DNA of 64,000 bases from Altericroceibacterium spongiae. GTDB taxonomy: Bacteria > Pseudomonadota > Alphaproteobacteria > Sphingomonadales > Sphingomonadaceae. Positions 31,171 through 39,592 of the stretch are shown here, in pieces. The stretch is taken from NCBI RefSeq assembly GCF_003610805.1, contig NZ_RAPF01000010.1, positions 25,873 to 89,872 on the forward strand. Direction: 5' to 3'. Both the position numbers and the translations under genes were made by a program. Under the pieces are notes generated by a model that searched no databases, had not been told where the DNA came from, and worked only from the letters and a program-made list of their open reading frames with translations. Each line of letters starts with the position of its first letter. Within the stretch, counting starts at the first letter, position 1.

Positions 31171-32196
31171 ATGCAGAATAGCGCCACACCGCTCCTCATT
31201 GCCGTTGCGACAATATTTCTGCTGTCCTTCTTCGTTCTTGTTCCCGTTATGCGACTGGTTCGCCGCAATGCATGTAAGTGGGAAGCCATCGCCCAGCATG
31301 CAGAACACATTGCGGGGCTAGCCAAGACTTCTGCACCTGGCGATCCGACAATTCGGACTTCTCGCTCTCTGATGCTCATCGAACAGGACAAAGCTTTACG
31401 GGAACGCCTGCTGACAAAAGCCGATAAGCGCGCAGATCAAATGGATGCGGCACGCGATACCGCACAAGACACTGCCCAACGCCGGCTCAGGCTCATGTCA
31501 GAGATATATGAGGAGCTACACATTCCACTGAGCGGCATAACTGAAATGCTCGATCAAATGCGGCAGGAAACTCGTAAAGTAGCGCGAGATCGAAATATTG
31601 ATCAGCTCGAACTAACCACCCGACACCTTTTGCGTCTTTTGGAAGACGCAAGACTGCACGCTCAACTGGAAGGCGAGACTCTCGAAGTCCTACACCGTCC
31701 CTTTTCCCTATTCCCTCTGCTTGAAACCGTTATTGCACGTACCGGTCCGCTGGCAGATCGTCGCGGTATGTCTCTGGCGACAAGCAATCGATCCTATCAC
31801 ACGCTCTGCGGTGATCAGGCCCGGATAGAGAAAATTCTACAAACGCTGCTGGAATGTATGATTCAATATAGCGGGCGGGAGAACATCGTGTTGCGCTGCA
31901 AACCTGTTGATCAGTATCTGCCGGGCAACATACTCATCATACAATTTTCTATTGAGGGAACTGGTGGTCTGGTCGGACCGAACCGATCTCACCTTTTATC
32001 CTACTCTCTAAAAGAAACTGGTCAAACCGATCCGAGCCTGCGTGGAACTCGCCTGCTTCTGTCATTGAGTGGCAATCTAGCACAGGTGCTGGGCGGCCGT
32101 ATCGATGTCGAAACTTCAACAACAGGCGATCGCGCGCTAGTATTGGAATTACCGCTCGAAATCCTGCCTGAAGACAGCCAGATTGATATACCCTAG
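31171..32196 (+). CDS. Degenerate histidine kinase (pseudokinase)
   Basis: A 341-residue protein with one N-terminal membrane helix (residues 8-28), a helical coiled stretch (68-105) and a HisKA/HATPase-like body. At the expected H box it reads EIYEELHIPLSGI, so the phospho-accepting histidine position is Glu114. The N box reads ILQTLLECMIQYS, with both conserved Asn replaced, and G1 reads IEGTGGLVG without its Asp. It should therefore neither phosphorylate nor bind Mg-ATP normally. ATG 31171 follows GAGAAG; a GTG at 31147 has no ribosome site. The TAG stop is followed in the same frame by a receiver-like ORF and then the active-type hybrid kinase. A scaffold or allosteric partner role is inferred. 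Confidence 0.8.
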   Translation: MQNSATPLLIAVATIFLLSFFVLVPVMRLVRRNACKWEAIAQHAEHIAGLAKTSAPGDPTIRTSRSLMLIEQDKALRERLLTKADKRADQMDAARDTAQDTAQRRLRLMSEIYEELHIPLSGITEMLDQMRQETRKVARDRNIDQLELTTRHLLRLLEDARLHAQLEGETLEVLHRPFSLFPLLETVIARTGPLADRRGMSLATSNRSYHTLCGDQARIEKILQTLLECMIQYSGRENIVLRCKPVDQYLPGNILIIQFSIEGTGGLVGPNRSHLLSYSLKETGQTDPSLRGTRLLLSLSGNLAQVLGGRIDVETSTTGDRALVLELPLEILPEDSQIDIP

Positions 32197-32247
32197 GCAA
32201 ACCTCCAGCCGAACGAAACTCACGCATGCAGCCATCAGCCGCAAGCT

Positions 32248-32550
32248 TTGGTCATCGAGAAAAGCAGTGCAGAACAGTCAACCTATCGCAGGATTCTGTC
32301 GCAGCTAGATTTCGCTGTCGAATGCACTACTCATCTGGTCGCTTCCGAACTGGATGATTATGATCTGATTTTATGCGATACTGGTACTATGACTGTTGAT
32401 CCATGGCCTTTCCCGTCCACGGACTGCCTTGTAGCTATCATCGCACCGGATGACTGCACTATGCGCAATCATCTGGAAACGCTGCACATCCGCTTCATTG
32501 AAAGGCCACTCGATCTGGCATCACTGCACGCTGTAGTGAGTGGGAAATGA
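32248..32550 (+). CDS. Orphan receiver-like domain, in frame after a TAG
   Basis: A 100-residue ORF resembling a response-regulator receiver: ALVIEKS at the N-terminus, RRILSQLDFAVE as helix 1, YDLILCDTGTM with an Asp at the phospho-acceptor place, and IRFIERPLDLASL at the end. The acidic pocket and the conserved Lys are missing (IEK for VED, ERP for TKP). The only start is TTG 32248, without a ribosome site. The frame continues openly back to the TAG stop (32194-32196) of the pseudokinase, so this looks like the receiver of a once-hybrid protein cut off by an amber codon. It overlaps the next gene by four bases (ATGA), which suggests it is still translated. Confidence 0.55.
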   Translation: MVIEKSSAEQSTYRRILSQLDFAVECTTHLVASELDDYDLILCDTGTMTVDPWPFPSTDCLVAIIAPDDCTMRNHLETLHIRFIERPLDLASLHAVVSGK

Positions 32551-34640
32551 CAGATTCCACCAATCATGGGTTAAGTGATCTGCCGGTTGAACAGCAACTC
32601 GAAATCATGACCCGGCGCCTACACAGGGCAGAACAAGCTTTGCACGATGCCGAAGATGTGCTCGACACTCGTATGCGGGAACTCGATCAGGCCAATCGTG
32701 CCTTGCAAAAGCGGGAAGAAGATCTAGTCGAACGACTTACCATAGAAAACAGCAAGTTACTCTATGCCCAACGCACAGCCGGCCTGGCAACAATCTTCTG
32801 GCAGAAGGGTCAAAGCTATTCCTCCTCGTCGGAACTGGCCTGGCTTCTGGGATTGCCGCCCGAACAGGAAGTGACTGTAGAAGCCGGCATTGCTGTACTC
32901 CACCCGCTCGACCGAAAACGTGTATTCGAAGCCTATGATGCATTCACGGATGAATTGCCCCCCGGCCGTTCGCATGAATTCGAACATCGCATCCAGCATT
33001 CCAGCCGTGGGATCCGCTGGCTGCGCTGGTCGCTCCGTCGCGAACTGGACGAACAGGGCAACTTACATGCTCTTTATGGCAGTGTCCGGGATGTCACCAG
33101 CAGCCGAAAAGCCAAACGACAGGTTCAAGCACTGCAGCTACGCGCAGAACGGCGCGTCAGGGAACTGGACCGTTTTGCTCGCCAGTTGGAACAGGCCAAA
33201 GGCGAAGCCGAAGAGGCACTCAGAGCCCGAGATCGTTTCCTTTCAGCGGTAGGACATTACCTTCGCACGCCATTGGCCTCACTGAACGGATCGCTCGAAT
33301 TGCTAGCGCTCGAAGCCCATAATCCGGAAGAAACGCGCAGGGTTGGTACAGCCTCCCGCTCAGCCGGGCAACTATCGGCAATGATCGACGAATTGCTAGA
33401 AGAAGCAGAAGGGCGTAGCGCCGACATCACTCTTCATCCTCTCCCGATTGATCTGCGAGGAGTGTTGGAAGAAACTTTACGTTACTGGCACGATGTGCAT
33501 CCAGCTGCAGCGCATTTGTCACTCCACAGCGATGTCAATCTCCCACCTACTATCTTGGCCGATCGCGAATATTTACGTGAGTTGCTCGATAGCCTGATCG
33601 GCTCGGCCCTTGATACCAGCTGCCCCATAGAGCTCACGCTTTCCTGGAAGGACGCTCTGATACTCCAACTCGATGTGCAGGATGATGGACGCTGGGCACA
33701 GCAAGCCGAAAAGCGAGGCAGCGGCATGGGAGATCCGGCTATACGTATCGTTCGGCGCATCACCAGTCGGATGGGCGGAAAGATCGAGATGGACAATGCC
33801 ACGCGCCTGTGCCTGACCTTGCCTCTGCCAGAAGCCACGCCAGAAGGAGCTAACCTGACGGATCAGGATACTTTGTGGCTGCCCTCCGGCAAGACACCTG
33901 CCATCCTGCTGGCGGAAGATACACCGACCAATCGTTACGTCATTGCCAGTCAGGTCAAAAGCCTTGGCTGTTCTGTCGAGGCGGTCGAAAACGGAGCGAT
34001 AGCGCTGGAGCGTATCCAGCAAACCAGGTTTGACGCTATATTGATGGATGTGATGATGCCGGTTATGGACGGAGAGGAAGCGACCCGTGCCATACGCTCC
34101 CTTGGGGGTATCTCCGCAACGGTTCCCATCATTGGTATTACCGCGCATAGTCTCCATGCCGAACGAGATCGGTTGCTGGCCGCCGGGATGACAGCCTGTT
34201 TAAGCAAGCCCGTCCGGCGCAAAGCCTTGCGGAACGTGCTGCAAGATCTACTCGGCCATGACAACTCTGCACAGGCCTCTGCTGCCGGTTCGGTCATAGA
34301 TACCGAGGCGTTCCGACAGGCTTTTGCGGTACTGCCTGAAGCTTATCGGCAGCGCCTTCTCGATGCCGTTCGTACGGATCTCTCAACCTATGGTGATGAA
34401 ACGATAGCGGCAGTCCAAAATCGGGATGAGGATACTGTACGGCGAAGCGTACACAGCCTCAAAGGCGTTGCGCTGAGTATCGGTGCCACTGGCATTCTGG
34501 ATTGCTTGGACCTGTTCCGGAAACAGGAGATCACACTTGCGGCGTCTTTCCAGCCACAACTGGAAAAAGTGATCGCCGCGACCGTTACGGCCTGCGGCGA
34601 TCTTTTCACGCGGCATATTGCCAAGCATCCTCAGTTATAA
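32547..34640 (+). CDS. Hybrid sensor kinase: coiled coil-PAS-HisKA-HATPase-REC-HPt
   Basis: A soluble 697-residue phosphorelay protein. The order is a coiled coil (15-70), a PAS domain (about 75-185), a helical linker, HisKA with His237 in AVGHYLRTPLASL, a HATPase-like domain (330-430), a receiver with Asp501 in ILMDVMMPVMDG, and an HPt domain with His636 in SVHSLKGVALSIG. The ATPase N box is substituted (LLDSLIGSALD, Ser for both Asn), whereas the G2 region SGMGDPAIRIVRRI is present, so kinase activity is uncertain. The relay residues are all intact. It lacks membrane segments and could take a signal from a soluble partner such as the H-NOX protein encoded 10 kb away. It converges with the EPS gene, six bases apart. 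Confidence 0.88.
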   Translation: MTDSTNHGLSDLPVEQQLEIMTRRLHRAEQALHDAEDVLDTRMRELDQANRALQKREEDLVERLTIENSKLLYAQRTAGLATIFWQKGQSYSSSSELAWLLGLPPEQEVTVEAGIAVLHPLDRKRVFEAYDAFTDELPPGRSHEFEHRIQHSSRGIRWLRWSLRRELDEQGNLHALYGSVRDVTSSRKAKRQVQALQLRAERRVRELDRFARQLEQAKGEAEEALRARDRFLSAVGHYLRTPLASLNGSLELLALEAHNPEETRRVGTASRSAGQLSAMIDELLEEAEGRSADITLHPLPIDLRGVLEETLRYWHDVHPAAAHLSLHSDVNLPPTILADREYLRELLDSLIGSALDTSCPIELTLSWKDALILQLDVQDDGRWAQQAEKRGSGMGDPAIRIVRRITSRMGGKIEMDNATRLCLTLPLPEATPEGANLTDQDTLWLPSGKTPAILLAEDTPTNRYVIASQVKSLGCSVEAVENGAIALERIQQTRFDAILMDVMMPVMDGEEATRAIRSLGGISATVPIIGITAHSLHAERDRLLAAGMTACLSKPVRRKALRNVLQDLLGHDNSAQASAAGSVIDTEAFRQAFAVLPEAYRQRLLDAVRTDLSTYGDETIAAVQNRDEDTVRRSVHSLKGVALSIGATGILDCLDLFRKQEITLAASFQPQLEKVIAATVTACGDLFTRHIAKHPQL

Positions 34641-34646
34641 ATTCGG

Positions 34647-36080
34647 TTAATAGGCACCTCGCCCGGAAAGCACCGCCGGCACTGTGCGAAACAGCAGAGC
34701 ACAATCCGACATCAAGCTACGTTGAGCGAGATAGGCGCGATCCATAAGAACCTGCTCACCGAACGCAATCTCTGCGCGACCACTGACCTGCCAGATGCAG
34801 GTTATGCCTGGCTTGCCAGCGAGACGCATCCACTCTTCACCGCGATACTGTTCCGCTTCGGCTGGCAGAGCCGGGCGCGGGCCGACGAGCGACATCTCGC
34901 CTTTGAGCACGTTCAGAAGTTGCGGCAATTCATCAATCGACAGGCGACGAAGAAAGCGACCGATCCGGGTAATGCGCGGATCATGCTTCATCTTGAAGCA
35001 GGTACTGTCGCGATCCGACTGAGCCAGCAAAGCCGCCCTGTGGTGTTCGGCATCGCAGCGCATAGACCGGAACTTGAGCATTTGAAAGTTACGACCACCC
35101 TCACCGATCCGTGTCTGGCGGAACAGGACCGGTCCACCATCGTCAAGCTTGATCGCAAGCGCCACCGCCAGAAAAACCGGCAACAAAACCAGCATTGCCA
35201 TCAGCGTAATCGCCAGATCCATCGCCCGTTTGCTCGCCAGCGACGCCTGTTCTGTATAGCCCCGACACCGGGCACCTTCAAAGGCGGCATGAAACAGAAA
35301 CATTGCATTGCCAAGTAGATAACGCTTGGCCAGGCGACGCGGCTCCATAGCCAGGCGCCATGCCCATTCGCAACCAATTGCACGGACCGGAGCAGGTGCA
35401 CGAGCAATCCGTCCGGAATAATAGTCGAACAGACCACCGACGCCCAGAACAACCGCAGCATCCAGCCGCTCACGGTTCCGTTCGATCCACTTTTCCTGCA
35501 GTGGCACACCGAAACCAACAAACAATATGTCCGCGCCTGACGCGTTGATGCGATCAATCAAAGCATCCTCATCTTCCGGCTTGAAATAGCCGTGCATAGT
35601 ACCGGCAAGCCGCAAAGTGTTATAGCGGTTGACCATAGTCAGTGCGGCATCGCGGGCTATACCGGGTGCGCCTCCCAGCAAATAGATCGAAGCACCAGTG
35701 CGGCTGGCAGCTTCACAGATTTCAGGAAACAGATCGGTACCGTTGAGATTATCACCCATTGCGACATCGCTCATCCGAGCAGCAATTCGCATACCACTGC
35801 CATCAGGGAGAATAAGGTCACTGAATCGCAACGCCTGTTCATAGGCCGGATCACGATAGAGCGTGTTGATGCAATGCGCATTCACGAAATTGATGGTAGT
35901 GCGGGCACCGAAACCTGCACGGCGCACAATTTCGCCTGCGATTTCGTTCCGGCGCGCATGGATCAGGGGCAAGTTAAACAGGGTTTCGCGTCGCAAACTC
36001 AGTTTGCTGCGCTCGGCTATCAGGTCCAGCGCCTGTTCCGGGGATAGAACGGCACCGTTTTCCAGAGACATGGCTTTCAT
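34647..36080 (-). CDS. TagA/WecG glycosyltransferase fused to initiating sugar-phosphate transferase
   Basis: A 477-residue fusion. Residues 30-250 form a GT26 (WecG/TagA/CpsF) domain with FVNAHCINTLYRD, LPDGSGM and FVGFGVPLQEKWIERN. After a linker, residues 284-477 form a bacterial polyprenyl-phosphate sugar transferase: one membrane helix (289-312), LKFRSMR, the catalytic Asp-Glu in SIDELPQLLNVLKGE, and SLVGPRP. One protein could thus start the lipid-linked repeat unit and add the second sugar. ATG 36080 follows GGAGAG and lies about 24 bases after the predicted start of a sigma54 transcript; a TTG at 36119 would lie upstream of that start. It is a single-gene unit of the EPS locus. Confidence 0.88.
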   Translation of the reverse strand: MKAMSLENGAVLSPEQALDLIAERSKLSLRRETLFNLPLIHARRNEIAGEIVRRAGFGARTTINFVNAHCINTLYRDPAYEQALRFSDLILPDGSGMRIAARMSDVAMGDNLNGTDLFPEICEAASRTGASIYLLGGAPGIARDAALTMVNRYNTLRLAGTMHGYFKPEDEDALIDRINASGADILFVGFGVPLQEKWIERNRERLDAAVVLGVGGLFDYYSGRIARAPAPVRAIGCEWAWRLAMEPRRLAKRYLLGNAMFLFHAAFEGARCRGYTEQASLASKRAMDLAITLMAMLVLLPVFLAVALAIKLDDGGPVLFRQTRIGEGGRNFQMLKFRSMRCDAEHHRAALLAQSDRDSTCFKMKHDPRITRIGRFLRRLSIDELPQLLNVLKGEMSLVGPRPALPAEAEQYRGEEWMRLAGKPGITCIWQVSGRAEIAFGEQVLMDRAYLAQRSLMSDCALLFRTVPAVLSGRGAY

Positions 36081-36114
36081 CGGACTCTCCATCAAATGTG
36101 ATTGAAGACTCTTC

Positions 36115-36130
36115 GGCAAAGCTCATGCCA
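36115..36130 (-). promoter_or_regulatory. Sigma54 promoter P1 (TagA-transferase fusion)
   Basis: Minus strand TGGCATGAGCTTTGCC fits the consensus TGGCAYR-N4-TTGCW, with GG and GC 12 bases apart. Predicted transcription starts about 24 bases before the ATG at 36080, leaving room for GGAGAG. Confidence 0.82.
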
Positions 36131-36206
36131 ATTATATTTTTAATATATATATCAAATACTTATCTTGATTTAATGCATCTTGCTCAAAATAGCCGACTAT
36201 TTTTTT

Positions 36207-36259
36207 GCAATTTGCATGGCGAATTCGATGCAATTTGCAATTTGCAACATGCAATTTGC
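36207..36259. repeat. Cluster A of GCAATTTGC palindromes (enhancer sites)
   Basis: Four exact copies of GCAATTTGC at 36207, 36230, 36237 (overlapping the previous) and 36251. Each is a 4-1-4 palindrome, and flanks often extend it to TTGCAATTTGCAA. Copies 1, 2 and 4 are 23 and 21 bases apart, about two helical turns. The cluster lies between divergent sigma54 promoters P1 and P2, 65-145 bases from each, the usual place for enhancer-binding protein sites. The same motif recurs at 44795-44855. Confidence 0.85.
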
Positions 36260-36285
36260 ACTGCAAAGTCGTGTATGCGTAGCGT

Positions 36286-36300
36286 ACAATTTTAAATTGT
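36286..36300. promoter_or_regulatory. AT-rich palindrome between enhancer repeats and P2
   Basis: ACAATTTTAAATTGT is a perfect 7-1-7 palindrome lying between the repeat cluster and the -24 element of P2. It could be a bending or IHF-type site or a separate operator; the sequence alone does not decide. Confidence 0.35.
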
Positions 36301-36323
36301 TATTTTTCAGTTACTTAATTGTT

Positions 36324-36339
36324 TGGCACGGCTCTTGAT
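36324..36339 (+). promoter_or_regulatory. Sigma54 promoter P2 (flippase operon)
   Basis: TGGCACGGCTCTTGAT has a perfect -24 element and a -12 element with GA in place of GC at the correct 12-base spacing. The predicted start lies about 20 bases before ATG 36370, with AGAGGA between them. Confidence 0.78.
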
Positions 36340-36369
36340 GAGACATGGGCATCATCAAGAGGATTTATC

Positions 36370-37650
36370 ATGCACGCCTTTCCGTCTGCCTTAACGCGAT
36401 ACATACCCGAGCGAGCACGCCCGGTTCTGTCCGGTCTGGCAGCCTATGCGTCTGCCGAAGCGGTAACGCGAATCGTGCGTGTCGGGGCAATCCTTGTCAT
36501 CGCGCGTCAGACCGACCCGGCACTGCTTGGCACGGCCGCAGCGGCGCTAAGCCTGTTCGAACTGATCCGGGTTCTTGCCAATGCCGGAATCGGCCAGCGC
36601 CTCATCGCTGCCCACGAAGACGAACTGGATGCGCTGTGCAACACCGCTCTGCGCCTGTTCTGGTTCGTTTGCGGCGCCGTCTGCCTGATTCAGCTCGGTG
36701 TTGCAGCAGGCCTCGCTCTGCTTACCGATCAGCAGGCAGCCGCAGCGATGCTCGCTACTCTCTCGGCAGTCTATCTTATCATGCCGCCTGGGTTGGTCCA
36801 GATCTTCCTCCTGATGCGGGCCGGACGCCTCGCTGCGACTGCACGCATCCGGGCCACGCAGACCATGCTCGACCATATTCTGACCTTGTGCCTTGTCGTG
36901 ATCTGGCCGAGTGCATGGGCGATCGTCCTGCCAAAATTACTGACCGCACCGATCTGGACGCTGCTGGCGCGCCGCGCACTGCACTGGGCTCCCAATTCCG
37001 CTGCAGGCTATGCCCACTGGCGTGAATTCCATGCATTCGGTTTCGCTATCCTGGGCTCCGAAATCCTGTCCGCCCTGCGTCTTCAAGCCGACAAGCTGAT
37101 TATCGGCATAATGCTCGGAATCGAAGCACTGGGCTTATATTATTTCGCCTTCAATGCCGGTCTCGGCATTACCCAATCTCTAGTTTCCGCATTCGGCACG
37201 GTTGTTTTCCCCCAATTGTGCCGGACTCGCGACGATCAGGAACAGGCTCTCCGCCTGCGTGAGGCTTTCTCCCTCGGCCTCCTCCTGCTTTGTCCCATCG
37301 TCGCCACTCAGGGACTGCTGGCTCCGCTCTATGTTCCGCTCCTCTTTGGTGAAGAGTGGATCCCGGCAGCCCCCTTTCTTGCCATTCTGTGCCTAGCCGC
37401 TCTGCCACTACTCTGTGCCAGCGCCATTGGAGCCGCCTATCGCGCCCAGTCTCGCCCGGGTCGGGAAACCAGTCTGGCAGCTTTGGCCACAACAGCGGGT
37501 CTCGCTGGCCTGGCCGCCGGGGCCACACAATCACTTGAACTGGCTTGCGCCGGATATTCCGCCGGTCTTGCCATTGTCTTCATTCCCGCCGCGCTGCGCC
37601 TCATCCCGCCTCGCACTCCTGCTCATATTGCACAGGAAGCCACGTCATGA
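36370..37650 (+). CDS. Wzx-type polysaccharide flippase
   Basis: A 426-residue inner-membrane protein of the MOP/PST superfamily that flips lipid-linked oligosaccharide repeats to the periplasm. About 12 hydrophobic helices are visible. Typical family segments are LVIARQTDPALLGTAAAALS, RLQADKLIIGIMLG and LGLYYFAFN. The frame opens at 36319, upstream of and including the predicted P2 element, so ATG 36370 with AGAGGA in front is the only sensible start. It is first in a four-gene unit and overlaps the next gene by four bases (ATGA). Confidence 0.9.
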   Translation: MHAFPSALTRYIPERARPVLSGLAAYASAEAVTRIVRVGAILVIARQTDPALLGTAAAALSLFELIRVLANAGIGQRLIAAHEDELDALCNTALRLFWFVCGAVCLIQLGVAAGLALLTDQQAAAAMLATLSAVYLIMPPGLVQIFLLMRAGRLAATARIRATQTMLDHILTLCLVVIWPSAWAIVLPKLLTAPIWTLLARRALHWAPNSAAGYAHWREFHAFGFAILGSEILSALRLQADKLIIGIMLGIEALGLYYFAFNAGLGITQSLVSAFGTVVFPQLCRTRDDQEQALRLREAFSLGLLLLCPIVATQGLLAPLYVPLLFGEEWIPAAPFLAILCLAALPLLCASAIGAAYRAQSRPGRETSLAALATTAGLAGLAAGATQSLELACAGYSAGLAIVFIPAALRLIPPRTPAHIAQEATS

Positions 37651-38576
37651 CCGCTCCTTTCTTCTCGATCGTCATGCCCGCCTATAATGCAAGCGCCACT
37701 ATCGAAGCGGCCATTGCCAGCGTCCTCAACCAGAGCTGCGACGACTTCGAACTGATTATTGTCGATGACGGATCGAATGACGATACCTTGTTGCGCGCTA
37801 TATATCAGGCCGGATTCGATCGGCGCCTGCGCGTTGTCAGTCAGCGCAATGCCGGTGTTTCTGAAGCCCGAAATCTCGGTGTCTCCATAGCCCGGGGCGA
37901 ATTGCTCGCCTTTCTCGATGCAGACGATCTGTGGCACGCGCAGAAACTCGAAACCCATCTTGCGTTTCACACGACCTGCCCAGGTTTAGCCGCCAGCTTT
38001 GCCGGCATTGCCTTTCGGGAGGAAAAAAACGGATCGCTGACCCCGGCAAAAACCTGGTCGAGCGTTCCCGAAAATCCTTTGACCCTCACACAGATTCTTG
38101 CCGAAAACCCGGTTTGTACGACATCCAATCTCGTCGTTAATGCGCAAACCATGCAAGAAGTCGGCCTCTTCCGGAAGGGGCTCGATCATGCGGAAGATCA
38201 GGAATGGCTCGCCCGCCTGATCGATAGCGGCCATGAACTGCGTGGGATTGATTGCATTCTTGTCGATTATCGGATGAGCGAAAATGGCTTGTCCGCCGAT
38301 CTGAACGCAATGTTGGCCGGGTGGCGGCAACTCGCCACACATTATGCCGACCGGATCGACTGCTCCGCCGCCGAAGCGATCTACTGCCGCTATCTGACAC
38401 GCCGCGCCCTGCGCACCGGCGCACCAGCCGGCATGGCTCTTCGCTTTGCCCTCCAGGGGATGCGCCTCAACGCCGCCGCCTATCTCAACGATTTGCGCCG
38501 CGGCGGACTTACGTTGGCCGGTGCCGCGCTTTCCCCCGCCATTCCGCGCGCTATCCGCCCGCGCCTGTTTGCTTGA
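37647..38576 (+). CDS. Glycosyltransferase family 2 (first)
   Basis: A 309-residue cytoplasmic inverting glycosyltransferase of GT-A fold, adding a sugar to the lipid-linked repeat unit. It begins FFSIVMPAYNASATIEAAI, followed by IIVDDGSNDDT and the metal-binding LAFLDADDLWHAQKL, then LDHAEDQEWLARL. ATG 37647 overlaps the flippase stop; the earlier in-frame ATG at 37545 would lie deep in the flippase gene. The second glycosyltransferase is similar and follows 23 bases on, so the two may have arisen by duplication. Donor and acceptor are unknown. Confidence 0.9.
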   Translation: MTAPFFSIVMPAYNASATIEAAIASVLNQSCDDFELIIVDDGSNDDTLLRAIYQAGFDRRLRVVSQRNAGVSEARNLGVSIARGELLAFLDADDLWHAQKLETHLAFHTTCPGLAASFAGIAFREEKNGSLTPAKTWSSVPENPLTLTQILAENPVCTTSNLVVNAQTMQEVGLFRKGLDHAEDQEWLARLIDSGHELRGIDCILVDYRMSENGLSADLNAMLAGWRQLATHYADRIDCSAAEAIYCRYLTRRALRTGAPAGMALRFALQGMRLNAAAYLNDLRRGGLTLAGAALSPAIPRAIRPRLFA

Positions 38577-38599
38577 TTTTACCCAAGAGGAATCCTGTC

Positions 38600-39592
38600 A
38601 TGTATACTCCAAAGCCGAAATTCTCTGTCGTCATGCCAGTCTTCAATGTCGAAACCTATATCGGACAGGCGATTGATTCCGTTCTTGCCCAGAGCTTCAC
38701 CGATTTCGAGCTTATCGTGGTCGATGACGGCGGGACCGACCGCTCCATGGACATTGCCTGCGCCTACGACGATCCCCGCATCCGGATTGTCTCGCAAACC
38801 AATCGTGGTCTTGCTGGTGCACGCAATACCGGAATTGCAGCCTCTCGCGGTAACTATATCGCTCTGCTCGATTCTGATGATTGCTTTCACCCCGACAAGC
38901 TGCGGTTACATTACATCCATCTTGAAGCCAATCCGTCTATCGGTGTCAGCTATGCCGGATCGCGGATGATCGATGCGGCAGGCTCGCCGCTTTCCGTCGC
39001 CATGCAGCCAAAACTTCGCGGTATCGATGCCGCTCATATTTTGTGCCGCAACCCGGTTGGCAATGGCAGCGCAGCAGTTCTGCGCCGCTCCGCCATCGAA
39101 CCGGTGGCCGTGTCCGATGCAAAGGACTTCTGGCGTCGCTGCTGGTTCGATGAAAACTTCCGACAGTCCGAGGATATCGAATTCTGGATTCGTCTGTCTG
39201 CCCGCCACGCAGTTAAATTCGAGGGAATCGAAGGGTTGCTGACCCACTACCGGATCATTCCCGGCGCATTGTCTGCCAATATCGTCAAGCAATATCTGAG
39301 CTGGAATCGGATGCTGACGAAAACAGAAGCCTACGCACCGGATCTGATCGCTGCACATGGTGCAACCGCCCGTGCCTATCAGCTTCGCTATCTGGCCCGT
39401 CGTGCAGTCCAGCTCGGAGATGCTCAATTTGCCCGCTCCTTGCTTAGCGAAGCACTACAGCTCGCTCCCCGCATGGCACTGGCCGAACCGGTAAAAACCG
39501 GAATTACCGGTGCAGCTGTCCTGGCTGCCAATGTTCTGGGTACACATCGTTTCAGGAAGCTCGCTGCCCCCTATCTTAAAGGAGCCATCTAA
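38600..39592 (+). CDS. Glycosyltransferase family 2 (second)
   Basis: A 330-residue paralogue of the preceding enzyme with the same GT-A motifs: FSVVMPVFNVETYIGQAI, LIVVDDGGTDRSMD and IALLDSDDCFHPDKL, then SEDIEFWIRLSARH. ATG 38600 is preceded by AAGAGGA. The frame is open further upstream only because it overlaps the previous gene in another phase. It ends in TAATG, sharing one base with the next gene. It probably adds another sugar of the repeat unit. Confidence 0.9.
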   Translation: MYTPKPKFSVVMPVFNVETYIGQAIDSVLAQSFTDFELIVVDDGGTDRSMDIACAYDDPRIRIVSQTNRGLAGARNTGIAASRGNYIALLDSDDCFHPDKLRLHYIHLEANPSIGVSYAGSRMIDAAGSPLSVAMQPKLRGIDAAHILCRNPVGNGSAAVLRRSAIEPVAVSDAKDFWRRCWFDENFRQSEDIEFWIRLSARHAVKFEGIEGLLTHYRIIPGALSANIVKQYLSWNRMLTKTEAYAPDLIAAHGATARAYQLRYLARRAVQLGDAQFARSLLSEALQLAPRMALAEPVKTGITGAAVLAANVLGTHRFRKLAAPYLKGAI

